A program made the position numbers and the translations under genes. Source: Alcanivorax sp. (GTDB lineage: Bacteria > Pseudomonadota > Gammaproteobacteria > Pseudomonadales > Alcanivoracaceae). Taken from it: a stretch of DNA of 64,000 bases. This document shows, piece by piece, positions 1-8,598 of this stretch. Location of the stretch: contig NZ_PBSH01000047.1 of NCBI RefSeq assembly GCF_002726155.1, positions 1 through 64,000 of the forward strand. Direction: 5' to 3'. How positions within the stretch are numbered: the first letter of the stretch is position 1; each line of letters begins with the position of its first letter. The notes under the pieces were generated by a model, which was not told the DNA's origin, did not search any database, and worked only from the letters and a program-made list of their open reading frames with translations.

Positions 1-894
1 AAACTTCGCCAGTGTCTCTCCCAGAATCTGGTGGAGAGGAGAAGTATTACAGCTTCGAGCGACGAAACCTGTCCAGTGTTGTGGCAACTGTTGCAGCAAT
101 TGCTGCCCCTGTTGCAATCCGGTCAGGCGAGAAAAACAGCAAGCGCCTGTGCCGGTCATACGAGCGTTACCCGTATGTTGCTTGAGCCAGTCCAGCGTTT
201 TTCCGATTTCCGGAAAATGCCGGGTTGCTACCGCTTCACAGTCGTTGTGAAAGTCGCGGGTCAGCACCGCCTCAAGCGAGGCCGGTAATTTACTGATGGG
301 TGTATCCCTTGTCAATTGCCGGTCGCCGAAAATTCGAGCAGTTGATACATGAATTCCGGGATGAACGACCAAAAAAGCATCATTTGGCAGTGTGACAGGG
401 GAAATTCGTTCGCCGACCCCTTCTGCCCAGGCGCTGTGCCCCAGCACAAAGACGGGCACATCGGCGCCCAGCGCCAGGCCGATATCGGCCAGCTCAGGCA
501 GTGTAAGGCCCAGTTCCCAGAGTTCATTCAGGCCCAGCAGGGCGGTGGCGGCGTCGGAGGACCCGCCACCGACGCCGCCACCCATTGGCAGGCGCTTGGT
601 CAATGCGATCGCCGCGCCCTTGTTGCTACCGGTGTGCGCCTGTAGTGCTCTGGCGGCTTGCAGAATCAGGTTGCTGTCATCCGTCGGGAGAGCGTCCGGG
701 TTGCTTTCCGGATGGCATTGCAGCGACAGGGTGTCTGCCGGGGCGAATGACAGGGTGTCTCCATGGTCGAGCAGGGCGAACACGGTCTGCAGTTGATGGT
801 AGCCATCCTCACGGCGACCAGTGATGTGCAGAAACAGATTGAGCTTCGCCGGGGCTGGCAGTGTCAGTGCCGGGGCGGGTGTTGGTCGGGTCAC
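1..894 (-). CDS. ispE: 4-diphosphocytidyl-2-C-methyl-D-erythritol kinase, 3' end cut by window edge
   Basis: IspE phosphorylates CDP-methylerythritol at the 2-hydroxyl with ATP, a cytosolic step of the non-mevalonate isoprenoid pathway. The frame is open from a GTG at 894 to base 1 (298 codons, no stop). The N-terminus reads PAPAKLNLFLHI, and the GHMP-kinase glycine loop LPMGGGVGGGSSDAAT is visible on the minus strand near 560-605. The last visible residues (ARSCNTSPLHQ and about nine more) match the usual IspE C-terminus, so only a few codons should be missing. The GTG start overlaps the lolB stop by 4 bases, implying translational coupling; lolB-ispE is also the Pseudomonas order. Confidence 0.93.
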   Translation of the reverse strand, partial: MTRPTPAPALTLPAPAKLNLFLHITGRREDGYHQLQTVFALLDHGDTLSFAPADTLSLQCHPESNPDALPTDDSNLILQAARALQAHTGSNKGAAIALTKRLPMGGGVGGGSSDAATALLGLNELWELGLTLPELADIGLALGADVPVFVLGHSAWAEGVGERISPVTLPNDAFLVVHPGIHVSTARIFGDRQLTRDTPISKLPASLEAVLTRDFHNDCEAVATRHFPEIGKTLDWLKQHTGNARMTGTGACCFSRLTGLQQGQQLLQQLPQHWTGFVARSCNTSPLHQILGETLAKF

Positions 895-1478
895 TGTGTG
901 CGGCTGCCTGGCTGCCAGTCCTTGATCAGCAAGGTAAAGCGGTTGCTGTTCTGTTGGGCCTTGATCCGGTAGGGCAAGGTGATGCCGGCGATGGGTTCGT
1001 AGCGATCAAAGGTGAGTGACCAGCCCAGTTGTTCCAGTGAGATCAGGCGTTGCTGATCATCATACTCGGCGTCAGCCGGGGCGCCGGGCCAGGGCAGGCC
1101 ACGGGCCCAGTACTGCAGGGCGGACACGGGTAGCCAAAAGCCGGTGAGGTGCCAGGCCAGTTCGCCGGGGCTGCGGGCCTGGTGGGTTTCCTTGGCGGTG
1201 ATCAGTTCCGCGCGGCCACTATCCCAATGGAGGTCTGCGCTGCCAAAGCCCAGTGGCCCGGAAAAATGAATGTCGCCCCGTTGAGGTTGTTGGCGCCAGT
1301 CAAAGGTGGCGCTGCCGCCGTCGTTGGCGGTGCGGTAGCCCAGTTTGCCGCTCATCTGCCACTGCTGGATCTGGCCGGGGTGTTCGAATTGGGCGGTGGT
1401 GGTCGGGCGTAGCTGGCAGGCACTCAATGCCAGGGCAATCAGCGCCAGGCCAATAATGCGGGTAAGGCTCAGGGTCAC
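891..1478 (-). CDS. lolB: Outer-membrane lipoprotein LolB
   Basis: LolB is the outer-membrane receptor that takes lipoproteins from the periplasmic carrier LolA and inserts them into the outer membrane. The 195-residue product has a lipoprotein signal peptide ending in LALSAC (acylated Cys21). The family pattern follows: WQMSGKLGYRT, then DWRQQPQRGDIHFSGPLGFGS near residues 60-80, and a C-terminal LPYRIKAQQNSNRFTLLIKDW segment. The start ATG overlaps the stop of the upstream TPR lipoprotein by 4 bases and the stop overlaps ispE by 4 bases, so three genes form one coupled operon. Identification rests on sequence pattern and on the conserved lolB-ispE order. Confidence 0.93.
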   Translation of the reverse strand: MTLSLTRIIGLALIALALSACQLRPTTTAQFEHPGQIQQWQMSGKLGYRTANDGGSATFDWRQQPQRGDIHFSGPLGFGSADLHWDSGRAELITAKETHQARSPGELAWHLTGFWLPVSALQYWARGLPWPGAPADAEYDDQQRLISLEQLGWSLTFDRYEPIAGITLPYRIKAQQNSNRFTLLIKDWQPGSRTQ

Positions 1479-3175
1479 AGGCGGGCTCCGAGTTTTTCCA
1501 TGACTTCACGGATGTGGGGGGCGTCCGGGTCGCTTTCCAGTGCATCGCGCCAGACCTGGCGGGCCTGGTTCTGAGCGCCCAGAACCCACAGGACTTCGCC
1601 ATAGTGAGCCGCGACTTCTGGGTCGGGGAATTTTTCATAGGCCCGCCGCAGGTAGTCCCGGGCGGCTTCCGGCTCGCCGCGCTGGTAGAGCACCCAGCCC
1701 ATGGAATCGAGAATGGCCGGGTCGTCGGGGCGCAGTTCCAGTGCCCGGGATACGTATTGATAGGCTTCGTCCAGACGGTCGGTGCGGTTACCCAGGGTGT
1801 AGCCCAGGGCATTGAGAGCGCTGGCATCGTCCGGGTTCAGTGTGATGATGCGCTTGAGATCTTTTTCCAGGCGCGCCATGTCGCCTACCTTTTCAGCGGT
1901 CATGGCCCGGCTGTAGAGCAGCTCGGTATTGTCCGGCTGGTCGCGCAATGCATCGCTGATCAGGGCGATGGCGCCTTGCGGATCGCCGTTGTTGCTGCGC
2001 ATTTCCGCTTCGGTGATGGTCAGGCTGTTCTGCAGTTCCGGTTGCTGCTGGGCCAGGTTGCGCATCAGGGCGTGGGCCTGGCTGGTGTTGCCTTGCTGGT
2101 AGAGCAGGCGTGCGGCTTGAACCCGCGCACGTATGGCCTGTGGGCCGCCGACTTTCAGGTAATGGTCGATGGCGCTGTCGGTGTCCATTTTCTGCTCGGC
2201 GGCCTGAGCCAGGTACAGATGAATATCGTCGGGGCGATAGTTCTGTGCGAGCAGGACGTTCAGTTGGGTCTGGGCGGCATCGCTGGCGCCGGCCTCCAGG
2301 GCAAGAAGGGCCAGCGAGAAGCGCAGGTCCAGATCCTGCGGGTTTTGCTCTGCCATGATGGCGAGTTGCTCGCCAGCTTCTTCCAGTTGACCGGTGGCCA
2401 GCAGCATGCGCACGTAGGCGATGCGGGGGCGGCGCGCTTGCGGGTATTTGCGGACCAGCTTTTTCAGGTGGCGAAGGGCTTTTTGGGGCTCGCCGGTTTC
2501 GTAGAGCAGCTGCGCCTTGAGGAGCAGGGCATCTTCATGGCGGGGCATTAATTTGAGCGTGCGCTCGGTGGCGTCCAGGGCTGGTTCGGGCTGTTTTTCG
2601 TGTTCAAGCCACAGGGCGCGGGCGTACCAGAGTGGTGCCTGATCCGGATAGCGATCGGTGAGCTGGGCCAGGGCCTCGACCAGTTGCAGGTTGCCTTGCT
2701 CGTCCAGGCCGCGAGCCTGGTTGACCAGACGGCCCAGGGCGTCTTCGCCATGGGCGCTCAGTAACTGGTCCAGATGCCGGGTGGCCGCCGAGGTGTTGCC
2801 CAGGCGAATCTCCGAGAGGATGGCCACTTGCAGGGCGTCTTCGCTGTCTGGTGTGGTTTCCAGCCAGAGTTCGCTCATGGCCAGGGCTTGCTGAGGATCT
2901 TCCAGATAGTGGGCCAGCTGGGCCGCCTGGCTAATGACAGCCGGGTCGCGAGTGCTTTCTGCCGCCTGACTGTAGTAGCCGAGGGTGACGCCCAGGGATT
3001 GACGCTGGGCTGCTACTTCTGCCACGAGCAGGTCGGACAGGGTCTCGCTGTCATAATTCGGGGCGCTGGCCACCGGCACCGAGGGTTCCGGGGTCGGCTC
3101 AGGAGCTGGGGTCTGGCTGGCGCAGCCGTGGATCAGGAGTGCGCTGCAGAGCGGCAGAATCGCGTAACGGATCAT
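1475..3175 (-). CDS. Tetratricopeptide-repeat lipoprotein
   Basis: This 566-residue protein has a lipoprotein signal (IHGCAS, Cys18), a Pro/Glu-rich linker (about residues 22-35), then TPR helical repeats to the C-terminus. Clear repeat cores include ALNALGYTLGNRTDRLDEAY and, next to it, AILDSMGWVLYQRGEPEAARDYLRRAYE. TPR lipoproteins of this size occur upstream of lolB in pseudomonads, and the syntenic position is seen here. It should be an envelope scaffold or assembly factor; no enzymatic motif is visible and the specific partner is unknown. It is the first gene of the operon, with hemA diverging 221 bases away. Confidence 0.85.
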   Translation of the reverse strand: MIRYAILPLCSALLIHGCASQTPAPEPTPEPSVPVASAPNYDSETLSDLLVAEVAAQRQSLGVTLGYYSQAAESTRDPAVISQAAQLAHYLEDPQQALAMSELWLETTPDSEDALQVAILSEIRLGNTSAATRHLDQLLSAHGEDALGRLVNQARGLDEQGNLQLVEALAQLTDRYPDQAPLWYARALWLEHEKQPEPALDATERTLKLMPRHEDALLLKAQLLYETGEPQKALRHLKKLVRKYPQARRPRIAYVRMLLATGQLEEAGEQLAIMAEQNPQDLDLRFSLALLALEAGASDAAQTQLNVLLAQNYRPDDIHLYLAQAAEQKMDTDSAIDHYLKVGGPQAIRARVQAARLLYQQGNTSQAHALMRNLAQQQPELQNSLTITEAEMRSNNGDPQGAIALISDALRDQPDNTELLYSRAMTAEKVGDMARLEKDLKRIITLNPDDASALNALGYTLGNRTDRLDEAYQYVSRALELRPDDPAILDSMGWVLYQRGEPEAARDYLRRAYEKFPDPEVAAHYGEVLWVLGAQNQARQVWRDALESDPDAPHIREVMEKLGARL

Positions 3176-3396
3176 TAAGGTCGGTATGCCTGTTTTCTGT
3201 TTAGGCTATCATGGCACAGCGCTTGGCCATTGCCCAAACCGTGAAGTGGTGTGCGCCACCATACCGGTTTGCTTTCCGGGCCGACATTGTTTTGGCAGGC
3301 GCTTTCGCGCAAAATGCCACACCCTTGCGCCCGGGCATTTTCCGGGGTTTTGGGCTGGCCACGATCGCGCGCTGCCACTGGCGCGCACAGGAATGT

Positions 3397-4671
3397 ATGA
3401 ATCTAGTCGCTGTTGGCGTCAATCACACCACCGCGGATGTGGAGCTACGCGAACGTCTGGCGTTTTCAACGCAGCAGGCGGAAGCGGCGCTGGCCAGCTT
3501 GCGTGAGATGCCCGGTGTGCGGGAGGCTGCCTTGCTGTCTACCTGTAATCGCACCGAGCTGTATTGCCTCACCGACGACGTTTCCCCGAATTTTACCCAA
3601 TGGCTGGCCTCGAGCCGTAACCTGTCCGCTGAGCGGCTGTCCACGGTGCTGTATCAGCACTCCGGGGAGCAGGCGCTGGAGCATATGATGCGGGTGGCGG
3701 GCGGCCTGGATTCGCTGGTGCTGGGCGAGCCCCAGATCCTGGGGCAGATGCGTGAGGCTTATGCCCGTGCCCACGAAGCGGGCCTGCTCAATGGCGAACT
3801 GTCGCGCCTGTTCCAGGAAGTTTTTTCGGTGGCCAAACGCATTCGCACGGAAACCGGCATTGGCGCCAACCCGGTATCGGTGGCCTACGCGGCCGTGTCG
3901 TTTGCCCGCCACATCTTTGCGGACCTGAAAAAAAGCCGGGCGTTATTGATCGGTGCCGGTGAAATGATTGAGCTGGTGGCGCGTCACCTGGGCGAGCAGC
4001 AGGTGCAGGAAATTACCATTGCCAACCGCACCCAGGAGCGCGCGGGCGAGCTGGCGGCGGCCGTGGGTGGCCGGGGCATTAGCCTGGAAGAATTGCCGGT
4101 GGCGCTGGAAAGTGCCGATATCCTGATTTCCTGTACTGCTGCACCGTTGCCGATTCTGGGCAAAGGCATGGTCGAGCGGGCCCTGAAAAAACGTCGCCAC
4201 CGGCCCATGTTCATGGTGGATATTGCCGTGCCACGGGATATCGAACCGGAGGTGGGCGAGCTGGACGACGTTTACCTGTACACCGTGGATCACTTGCAGG
4301 AAGCCATTCAGGAAAACGTTCGTGCCCGTCAGCAGGCGGCCCAGGAAGCCTCGGAATTGATCCGTGATGCCATCGTGCGTCATCGCCGCCAGCGCCGTGA
4401 GCAGGATGCCGTCAAGGTGTTGCGCGACTACCGTGAGCAACGCACCAACATGGCGGAGAGCGAACTGGAAAAAGCCCTTCAGCAGTTACGCAATGGTGGA
4501 GATGCGGAACAGGTGCTGCGCAAGTTCCAGCATTCGCTGGTTAACAAGTGGCTGCATACGCCCAGTGTGACCTTGCGAAAAATGGCGGCAGATGGTCGCG
4601 CCGAAGCCCTGTTGCTGGCCCGCGAGTTGCTGCTCGAAAATCCGGGTTCCTCGTCCGAAGAAAACGAATAG
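3397..4671 (+). CDS. hemA: Glutamyl-tRNA reductase
   Basis: HemA reduces glutamyl-tRNA(Glu) to glutamate-1-semialdehyde with NADPH, the first committed step of tetrapyrrole synthesis. The 424-residue product starts MNLVAVGVNHTT. The open frame extends upstream to 3211, but the extra residues do not resemble the family, and this start puts the catalytic cysteine at residue 50 (LLSTCNRTELY), as in E. coli. The LDSLVLGEPQILGQM substrate-binding segment and a Rossmann fold (LLIGAGEMIELVARHL) follow, then a C-terminal helical dimerisation domain. It is followed 48 bases later by prfA, the standard hemA-prfA-prmC order. Confidence 0.97.
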   Translation: MNLVAVGVNHTTADVELRERLAFSTQQAEAALASLREMPGVREAALLSTCNRTELYCLTDDVSPNFTQWLASSRNLSAERLSTVLYQHSGEQALEHMMRVAGGLDSLVLGEPQILGQMREAYARAHEAGLLNGELSRLFQEVFSVAKRIRTETGIGANPVSVAYAAVSFARHIFADLKKSRALLIGAGEMIELVARHLGEQQVQEITIANRTQERAGELAAAVGGRGISLEELPVALESADILISCTAAPLPILGKGMVERALKKRRHRPMFMVDIAVPRDIEPEVGELDDVYLYTVDHLQEAIQENVRARQQAAQEASELIRDAIVRHRRQRREQDAVKVLRDYREQRTNMAESELEKALQQLRNGGDAEQVLRKFQHSLVNKWLHTPSVTLRKMAADGRAEALLLARELLLENPGSSSEENE

Positions 4672-4719
4672 CCCACCCGAATACACCCCTGAATAAAGCA
4701 CGGTGCTTTAGAGGATTCT

Positions 4720-5805
4720 ATGAAAGCGTCATTGCAAGGCAAGCTGGACAAGCTCGCAGACCGGTTCGAAGAGCTGGCGGGATTGCTGTCTGACCCGGAT
4801 GTGATCGGCAATCAGAACCAGTTTCGTGATTTGTCCCGGGAGTACGCGGAAATCGATCCGGTGGTGAAATGCTATCAGGAGTATCAGCAGGCGGCGGACA
4901 ATCTGGATGCGGCCAAGGCCATGCAGGACGATAGTGATCCGGATATGCGCGAAATGGGCGCGGAAGAAGCCCGTGATGCCCAGGCGCGCATGGAGGAGCT
5001 TGCTGAAGAGCTGCAGAAACTGATGCTGCCGAAAGACCCTCGCGACGGCGCCAACGTGTTCCTCGAAGTCCGCGCCGGCACCGGTGGCGACGAAGCGGCC
5101 ATTTTTGCCGGCGACCTGTTCCGCATGTATTCCAAGTATGCGGATCAACGCGGCTGGAAAGTGGAAATGGTCAGCGCCAGTGAGGGCGAGCACGGTGGCT
5201 ACAAGGAAGTGATTGCGCGGGTGATCGGTGAGGGCGTCTATTCGCGCATGAAATTTGAATCCGGTGCCCACCGGGTGCAACGTGTGCCGGCCACGGAATC
5301 CCAGGGGCGGATCCATACCTCTGCCTGCACGGTGGCGATCATGGCGGAAGCCGAGCAACTGGGGGATATCACCATTCGCAACGAAGACCTGCGTATCGAT
5401 ACCTATCGCTCCTCCGGCGCCGGTGGCCAGCACGTTAACACCACCGATTCTGCCGTGCGTATTACGCACCTGCCCACCGGCGTGGTGGTGGAGTGTCAGG
5501 ATGAGCGCAGCCAGCACAAGAACAAGGCCCGTGCAATGAGCCTGCTCAGCGCCAAACTCTATGATGCCCAGCAGAACGCAGCCCACGCGGAGCAGGCGGC
5601 GGAGCGTAAATCCCTGGTGGGCTCTGGTGATCGCTCCGAGCGCATCCGTACCTACAACTACCCGCAGGGCCGGGTGTCCGACCACCGCATCAACCTGACC
5701 CTGTATCGCCTGGGCGAAATGATGGAGGGGGACATGGATGAACTGCTGGGTGCCTTGCTGGCGGAATATCAGGCCGATCAATTGGCCGCGTTGGGCGAGA
5801 ACTGA
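4720..5805 (+). CDS. prfA: Peptide chain release factor 1
   Basis: RF1 recognises UAA and UAG stop codons and triggers peptidyl-tRNA hydrolysis. In this 361-residue protein the GGQ catalytic tripeptide is at residues 235-237 ([10 protein letters not shown]), and a PAT tripeptide at 190-192 fits the codon-reading position of RF1 (PxT) rather than RF2 (SPF). A small hairpin (AAAGCA/TGCTTT, 4695-4709) lies just before the GAGGA ribosome-binding site. prmC, which methylates the GGQ glutamine, begins 5 bases after the stop. Confidence 0.98.
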   Translation: MKASLQGKLDKLADRFEELAGLLSDPDVIGNQNQFRDLSREYAEIDPVVKCYQEYQQAADNLDAAKAMQDDSDPDMREMGAEEARDAQARMEELAEELQKLMLPKDPRDGANVFLEVRAGTGGDEAAIFAGDLFRMYSKYADQRGWKVEMVSASEGEHGGYKEVIARVIGEGVYSRMKFESGAHRVQRVPATESQGRIHTSACTVAIMAEAEQLGDITIRNEDLRIDTYRSSGAGGQHVNTTDSAVRITHLPTGVVVECQDERSQHKNKARAMSLLSAKLYDAQQNAAHAEQAAERKSLVGSGDRSERIRTYNYPQGRVSDHRINLTLYRLGEMMEGDMDELLGALLAEYQADQLAALGEN

Positions 5806-5810
5806 TCGCC

Positions 5811-6638
5811 ATGCGCATTGACGCGGCCCTGCGCGATGCGCGTCGTCGGTTGAGCGACTCGCCCAGCGCTGCACTGGACGCGGATCTCCTGCTTTGTCAT
5901 GTGCTGGGGAAAGCACGCAGCTACCTGTTCACTTGGCCGGAACGGGAGCTGGATGCCCGGCAGCAATCGCGTTTTTCTTCCTTGTTGGCTCGCCGTATTC
6001 AGGGTGAACCAGTGGCGCACTTAATCGGCGAGCGGGAGTTTTTTGGTCACGCTTTTCGGGTGACTGCCGATACCCTGATTCCTCGTCCGGATACGGAAAT
6101 ACTGGTGGAAAAAGCGTTATCGCTGAATTTGCCGGCACAGGCGCGCGTTGTGGATTTGGGTACGGGAACAGGGGCTATCGGGGTGTCTCTGGCGCTGGCG
6201 CAGCCGGATTGGCATGTCACGCTGGTGGACCTCAGCGAGGCGGCCTTACAGGTGGCGGGGGATAACGCGCGCCGGCTGGGCGCTGCGGTGACCTGCCTGC
6301 CGGGTAGCTGGTTGTCGCCCTGCTCAGGGCCGTTTGAGCTAATCGTTAGCAACCCCCCTTATATCGAAGAAAATGACCATCACCTGGATGAAGGCGATGT
6401 GCGTTTCGAGCCGCGCTCGGCGCTGGTCGCGCCCAATAACGGGCTGGCGGATCTGGCTGCAATTGTGCAGCAGGCAACAGGCAAATTGGTTGCTGGCGGC
6501 TGGCTGTTGCTGGAGCATGGGTTTGAGCAGGGAGAGGCCGTGCGTACCTTGTTGGCGCAGGCCGGCTTCGTGCAGGTCGGTACGGCACAGGATCTGGGTG
6601 GCAACGACCGGGTCACCTTTGGGCAGCACCCGGTGTAG
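5811..6638 (+). CDS. prmC: Release factor glutamine N5-methyltransferase
   Basis: PrmC (HemK) methylates the glutamine of the GGQ motif in RF1 and RF2 using S-adenosylmethionine. The 275-residue protein has an N-terminal helical substrate-binding domain, the SAM-binding loop VVDLGTGTGAIGVSLA (about 113-128) and the catalytic NPPY motif at residues 181-184 (IVSNPPYIEEND). It follows its substrate gene prfA by 5 bases, so it is surely in the same operon. Length and motifs are complete. Confidence 0.97.
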   Translation: MRIDAALRDARRRLSDSPSAALDADLLLCHVLGKARSYLFTWPERELDARQQSRFSSLLARRIQGEPVAHLIGEREFFGHAFRVTADTLIPRPDTEILVEKALSLNLPAQARVVDLGTGTGAIGVSLALAQPDWHVTLVDLSEAALQVAGDNARRLGAAVTCLPGSWLSPCSGPFELIVSNPPYIEENDHHLDEGDVRFEPRSALVAPNNGLADLAAIVQQATGKLVAGGWLLLEHGFEQGEAVRTLLAQAGFVQVGTAQDLGGNDRVTFGQHPV

Positions 6639-6695
6639 GCGAAAGCCGGCTTGCGATCATTCCGGGTTCTGCCGCCACTTTTGTAGACCGGCTTT

Positions 6696-6731
6696 GCGTG
6701 TCAGCGTGAAGCGTGTTGTATGCAGCGAGTC
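6696..6731. repeat. Degenerate heptad array (GCGTGnn type)
   Basis: Five 7-bp units with one inserted A: GCGTGTC, then A, GCGTGAA, GCGTGTT, GTATGCA, GCGAGTC. It lies between prmC and the MoeB-like gene and ends 5 bases before the latter's ATG. It belongs to the same family as the arrays at 29582, 40251, 43413, 46634, 56316 and 62371, here read in the opposite sense (the complement of the unit is nnCACGC). Confidence 0.55.
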
Positions 6732-6736
6732 TTTCC

Positions 6737-7492
6737 ATGTTTAACGACGAGCAACTCAATCGCTACAGCCGCCAATTAATGGTGGATGAACTGGATCTGG
6801 ACGGGCAGGAGGCGCTGGCAGCCGCCCGGGTATTGATCGTCGGTTGTGGTGGCCTGGCCAATCCGGCGGCGTTATATCTTGCGGGCGCTGGTGTCGGGCA
6901 GCTGGTGCTGGCGGATGACGACCGGGTGGAACTGAGCAACCTGCACCGGCAGGTGGCGTTTCGCGGTGACCAGGTCCGCCAACCCAAAGCCGAGGCGCTA
7001 CGTGATCAGCTGCAACTATTGAACGCGGATGTGGACGTGCGCTCGGTGGTGGTGCGCGTGGATGATGCCTGGCTGGACGACGCCGTCGCAGAGGCGACTC
7101 TGGTGCTCGATTGCACTGATAACTTCGTCACTCGACAGGCCATCAACCGTGCCTGTGTGGCCCATGCCAGACCGCTGGTCAGTGGCGCGGCTATTCGTAT
7201 GGATGGCCAGTTGGCGGTGTTTGATTTGCGCGCAGCGGACAGCCCCTGCTACGCCTGTGTGTACGGTGGCGGCACGGACGGTGACCTGGCCTGTAGTGAG
7301 GCGGGGATTCTCGGGCCGGTGGTCGGTGTGGTGGGAACCTTGCAGGCTCTGGCTGCCATAAGAACGCTGTCCGGTGCCGCGGTGGCATCGGTGCTGCATT
7401 TGTTTGACGGCCGGACGCTGGGTTGGCGTCAGGTGGCGATTCCCCGCGACCCTCAATGCCCGGTTTGCGCGGCGCGTCAGTTGCGGGACTGA
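6737..7492 (+). CDS. moeB: MoeB/ThiF-family adenylyltransferase (HesA/MoeB/ThiF)
   Basis: These E1-like enzymes adenylate the C-terminal glycine of a small sulfur carrier (MoaD for molybdopterin, ThiS for thiazole). The 251-residue product starts FNDEQLNRYSRQLMVDELD and carries the nucleotide-binding GCGGLANPAALYLAGAGVG (37-55). The conserved DRVELSNLHRQ follows, with four zinc-binding cysteines (C171, C174, C241, C244) and a candidate catalytic Cys185. MoeB is preferred because moeB follows prmC in pseudomonads, but ThiF-type specificity cannot be excluded from sequence alone. An in-frame ATG at 6713 lies inside a repeat, so 6737 was preferred. Confidence 0.85.
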   Translation: MFNDEQLNRYSRQLMVDELDLDGQEALAAARVLIVGCGGLANPAALYLAGAGVGQLVLADDDRVELSNLHRQVAFRGDQVRQPKAEALRDQLQLLNADVDVRSVVVRVDDAWLDDAVAEATLVLDCTDNFVTRQAINRACVAHARPLVSGAAIRMDGQLAVFDLRAADSPCYACVYGGGTDGDLACSEAGILGPVVGVVGTLQALAAIRTLSGAAVASVLHLFDGRTLGWRQVAIPRDPQCPVCAARQLRD

Positions 7493-7617
7493 TTGTCCGT
7501 GGCAGCGGGCGTGTCCTGCATGCCTTCGGCCATGATCGGCGGGTCCTCCGCCATGACGCCAATCAGAACCAGAACAATGACCACAATCAGAAACGCCCAT
7601 CCGATGAGATGTTTCAT
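7477..7617 (-). CDS. Predicted 46-residue single-span membrane peptide
   Basis: This short reading frame opens with MKHLIGWAFLIVVIVLVLIG and continues with an acidic, Met/Pro-rich tail (MAEDPPIMAEGMQDT onward) to a TGA. The first 21 residues form one clear hydrophobic span behind a Lys-His N-terminus, giving a small inner-membrane peptide with a short soluble tail. A purine-rich AGGGAGGGCGG lies upstream of the ATG. The last 16 bases overlap the 3' end of the convergent moeB gene. I do not recognise the family. Support is the membrane profile, the plausible ribosome-binding site and the position downstream of the cNMP-barrel gene on the same strand. Confidence 0.55.
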   Translation of the reverse strand: MKHLIGWAFLIVVIVLVLIGVMAEDPPIMAEGMQDTPAATDNQSRN

Positions 7618-7683
7618 GGTGAGCCGCCCTCCCTGGGGGTTGCTGAGGTTGCGCTTTCGGGCCTGGAGGCGAACGTCGCCGGA

Positions 7684-8466
7684 TTAGGCCGACAATTCCA
7701 CCACCTGACCATTCAATGATTTTACCTGCCGGGCCATGTCTGTCAGCAGGCTGTGGATCATGCCCGGGTTGGTCCGGATCAGGTTCTTGAACTGGTGCTT
7801 GGGAACCTTGACCACCGAGCAGCGTGATTTTGCCCGCACCGTGGCGCTGCGTGGTGAATGCGTGAGCAGGGCGATGGCGCCGAGCACTTCCCCTTCGCTG
7901 ACATGACCGACGACCACATTATCCACCAGCACATCCGCTTCACCTTCGAACAGGCTGAAGACATAGTCGGCGGGTTCGCCCTGGTGAATGATGATGTTGC
8001 CGGGCTCAAAATAGGCGAAGCCCGGTGTGGTGTGGTGCTCTTCGGGAACATGGGCAGCGAGAAGCCGTGTCAGCATGCCTTGCTGGGTGGTAAGAATCCG
8101 GGTCCACAGCCGTGCCATCTGGTCATCGGCGAGAACCGCATCCACCAGTTCGACAGTGGGGTAGGCCCCGAGCAGCACGGAGCTTTCCGCGTAGTAGGTA
8201 ATTTCATCGTTGCCGGCGTCGGGCAGAATCAGATCGCCTTCGTCCCAAGTGAACAGCTTGCGGTCCTGACAACGCATGCCCAGCATGCCGCCTTTCACCA
8301 CATAGGTGGTGTCGCGACACATGCCGAATTTCAAGGCATCGTCCGTGGGAGCCAGGGGCAGGGTTTGTGGCTGCAGCGGTAGCTGACCGATCAGTTCGTT
8401 GACGAGACGTTTGTACAGGCGGGTCAGGGCGGAAAAGCCGCCGCTGGCTTCGGCTACAGAAATCAT
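7684..8466 (-). CDS. Cyclic nucleotide-binding-domain protein with altered ligand pocket
   Basis: The 260-residue protein carries a CRP-type beta-barrel at about 150-240 (PGNIIIHQGEPADYVFSLFE, then SPRSATVRA). The N-terminal half (about 45-110) looks like a second, degenerate barrel. No DNA-binding helix-turn-helix follows, so it is probably not a classical CRP/FNR activator. The phosphate-binding Arg206 is kept, but the ribose-contacting glutamate of the usual FGEMAL motif is Ala197 (LGAIAL), so cAMP binding is doubtful. The start at 8466 was preferred over the upstream 8565 because GAGGCAG precedes it and residues 1-33 of the longer form look non-coding. No pathway can be assigned. Confidence 0.8.
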   Translation of the reverse strand: MISVAEASGGFSALTRLYKRLVNELIGQLPLQPQTLPLAPTDDALKFGMCRDTTYVVKGGMLGMRCQDRKLFTWDEGDLILPDAGNDEITYYAESSVLLGAYPTVELVDAVLADDQMARLWTRILTTQQGMLTRLLAAHVPEEHHTTPGFAYFEPGNIIIHQGEPADYVFSLFEGEADVLVDNVVVGHVSEGEVLGAIALLTHSPRSATVRAKSRCSVVKVPKHQFKNLIRTNPGMIHSLLTDMARQVKSLNGQVVELSA

Positions 8467-8562
8467 GCGCTGCCTCAATAATGGTCGGTTTCTGCATTGA
8501 GTATGCCGCAAGATCCCGAGAGGAAACAGGACTCGCTTGGCAGATCGATGAGGAGGGAAAGA

Positions 8563-8585
8563 CACCGGGGCAAGGCGCCCCGGTG
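8563..8585 (-). terminator. Rho-independent terminator behind the crotonase gene
   Basis: A 9-bp perfect stem (CACCGGGGC/GCCCCGGTG) with a 5-base loop lies 13 bases past the minus-strand stop at 8599. On the minus strand it is followed by the pyrimidine tract TCTTTCCCTCC. It would end the gatC-gatA-gatB-crotonase transcript. Confidence 0.6.
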
Positions 8586-8598
8586 CGTGCGAATCGGT

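Noticed and set aside
3211..3396. N-terminal extension of the hemA frame by 62 residues
   Set aside because: The added residues do not resemble the family, and the ATG at 3397 puts the catalytic Cys at the expected residue 50.
4729..5916. 395-residue minus-strand frame antisense to prfA
   Set aside because: Its composition (His/Ala/Arg/Gln-rich) is that of a shadow of a GC-rich gene; prfA on the plus strand has full motifs.
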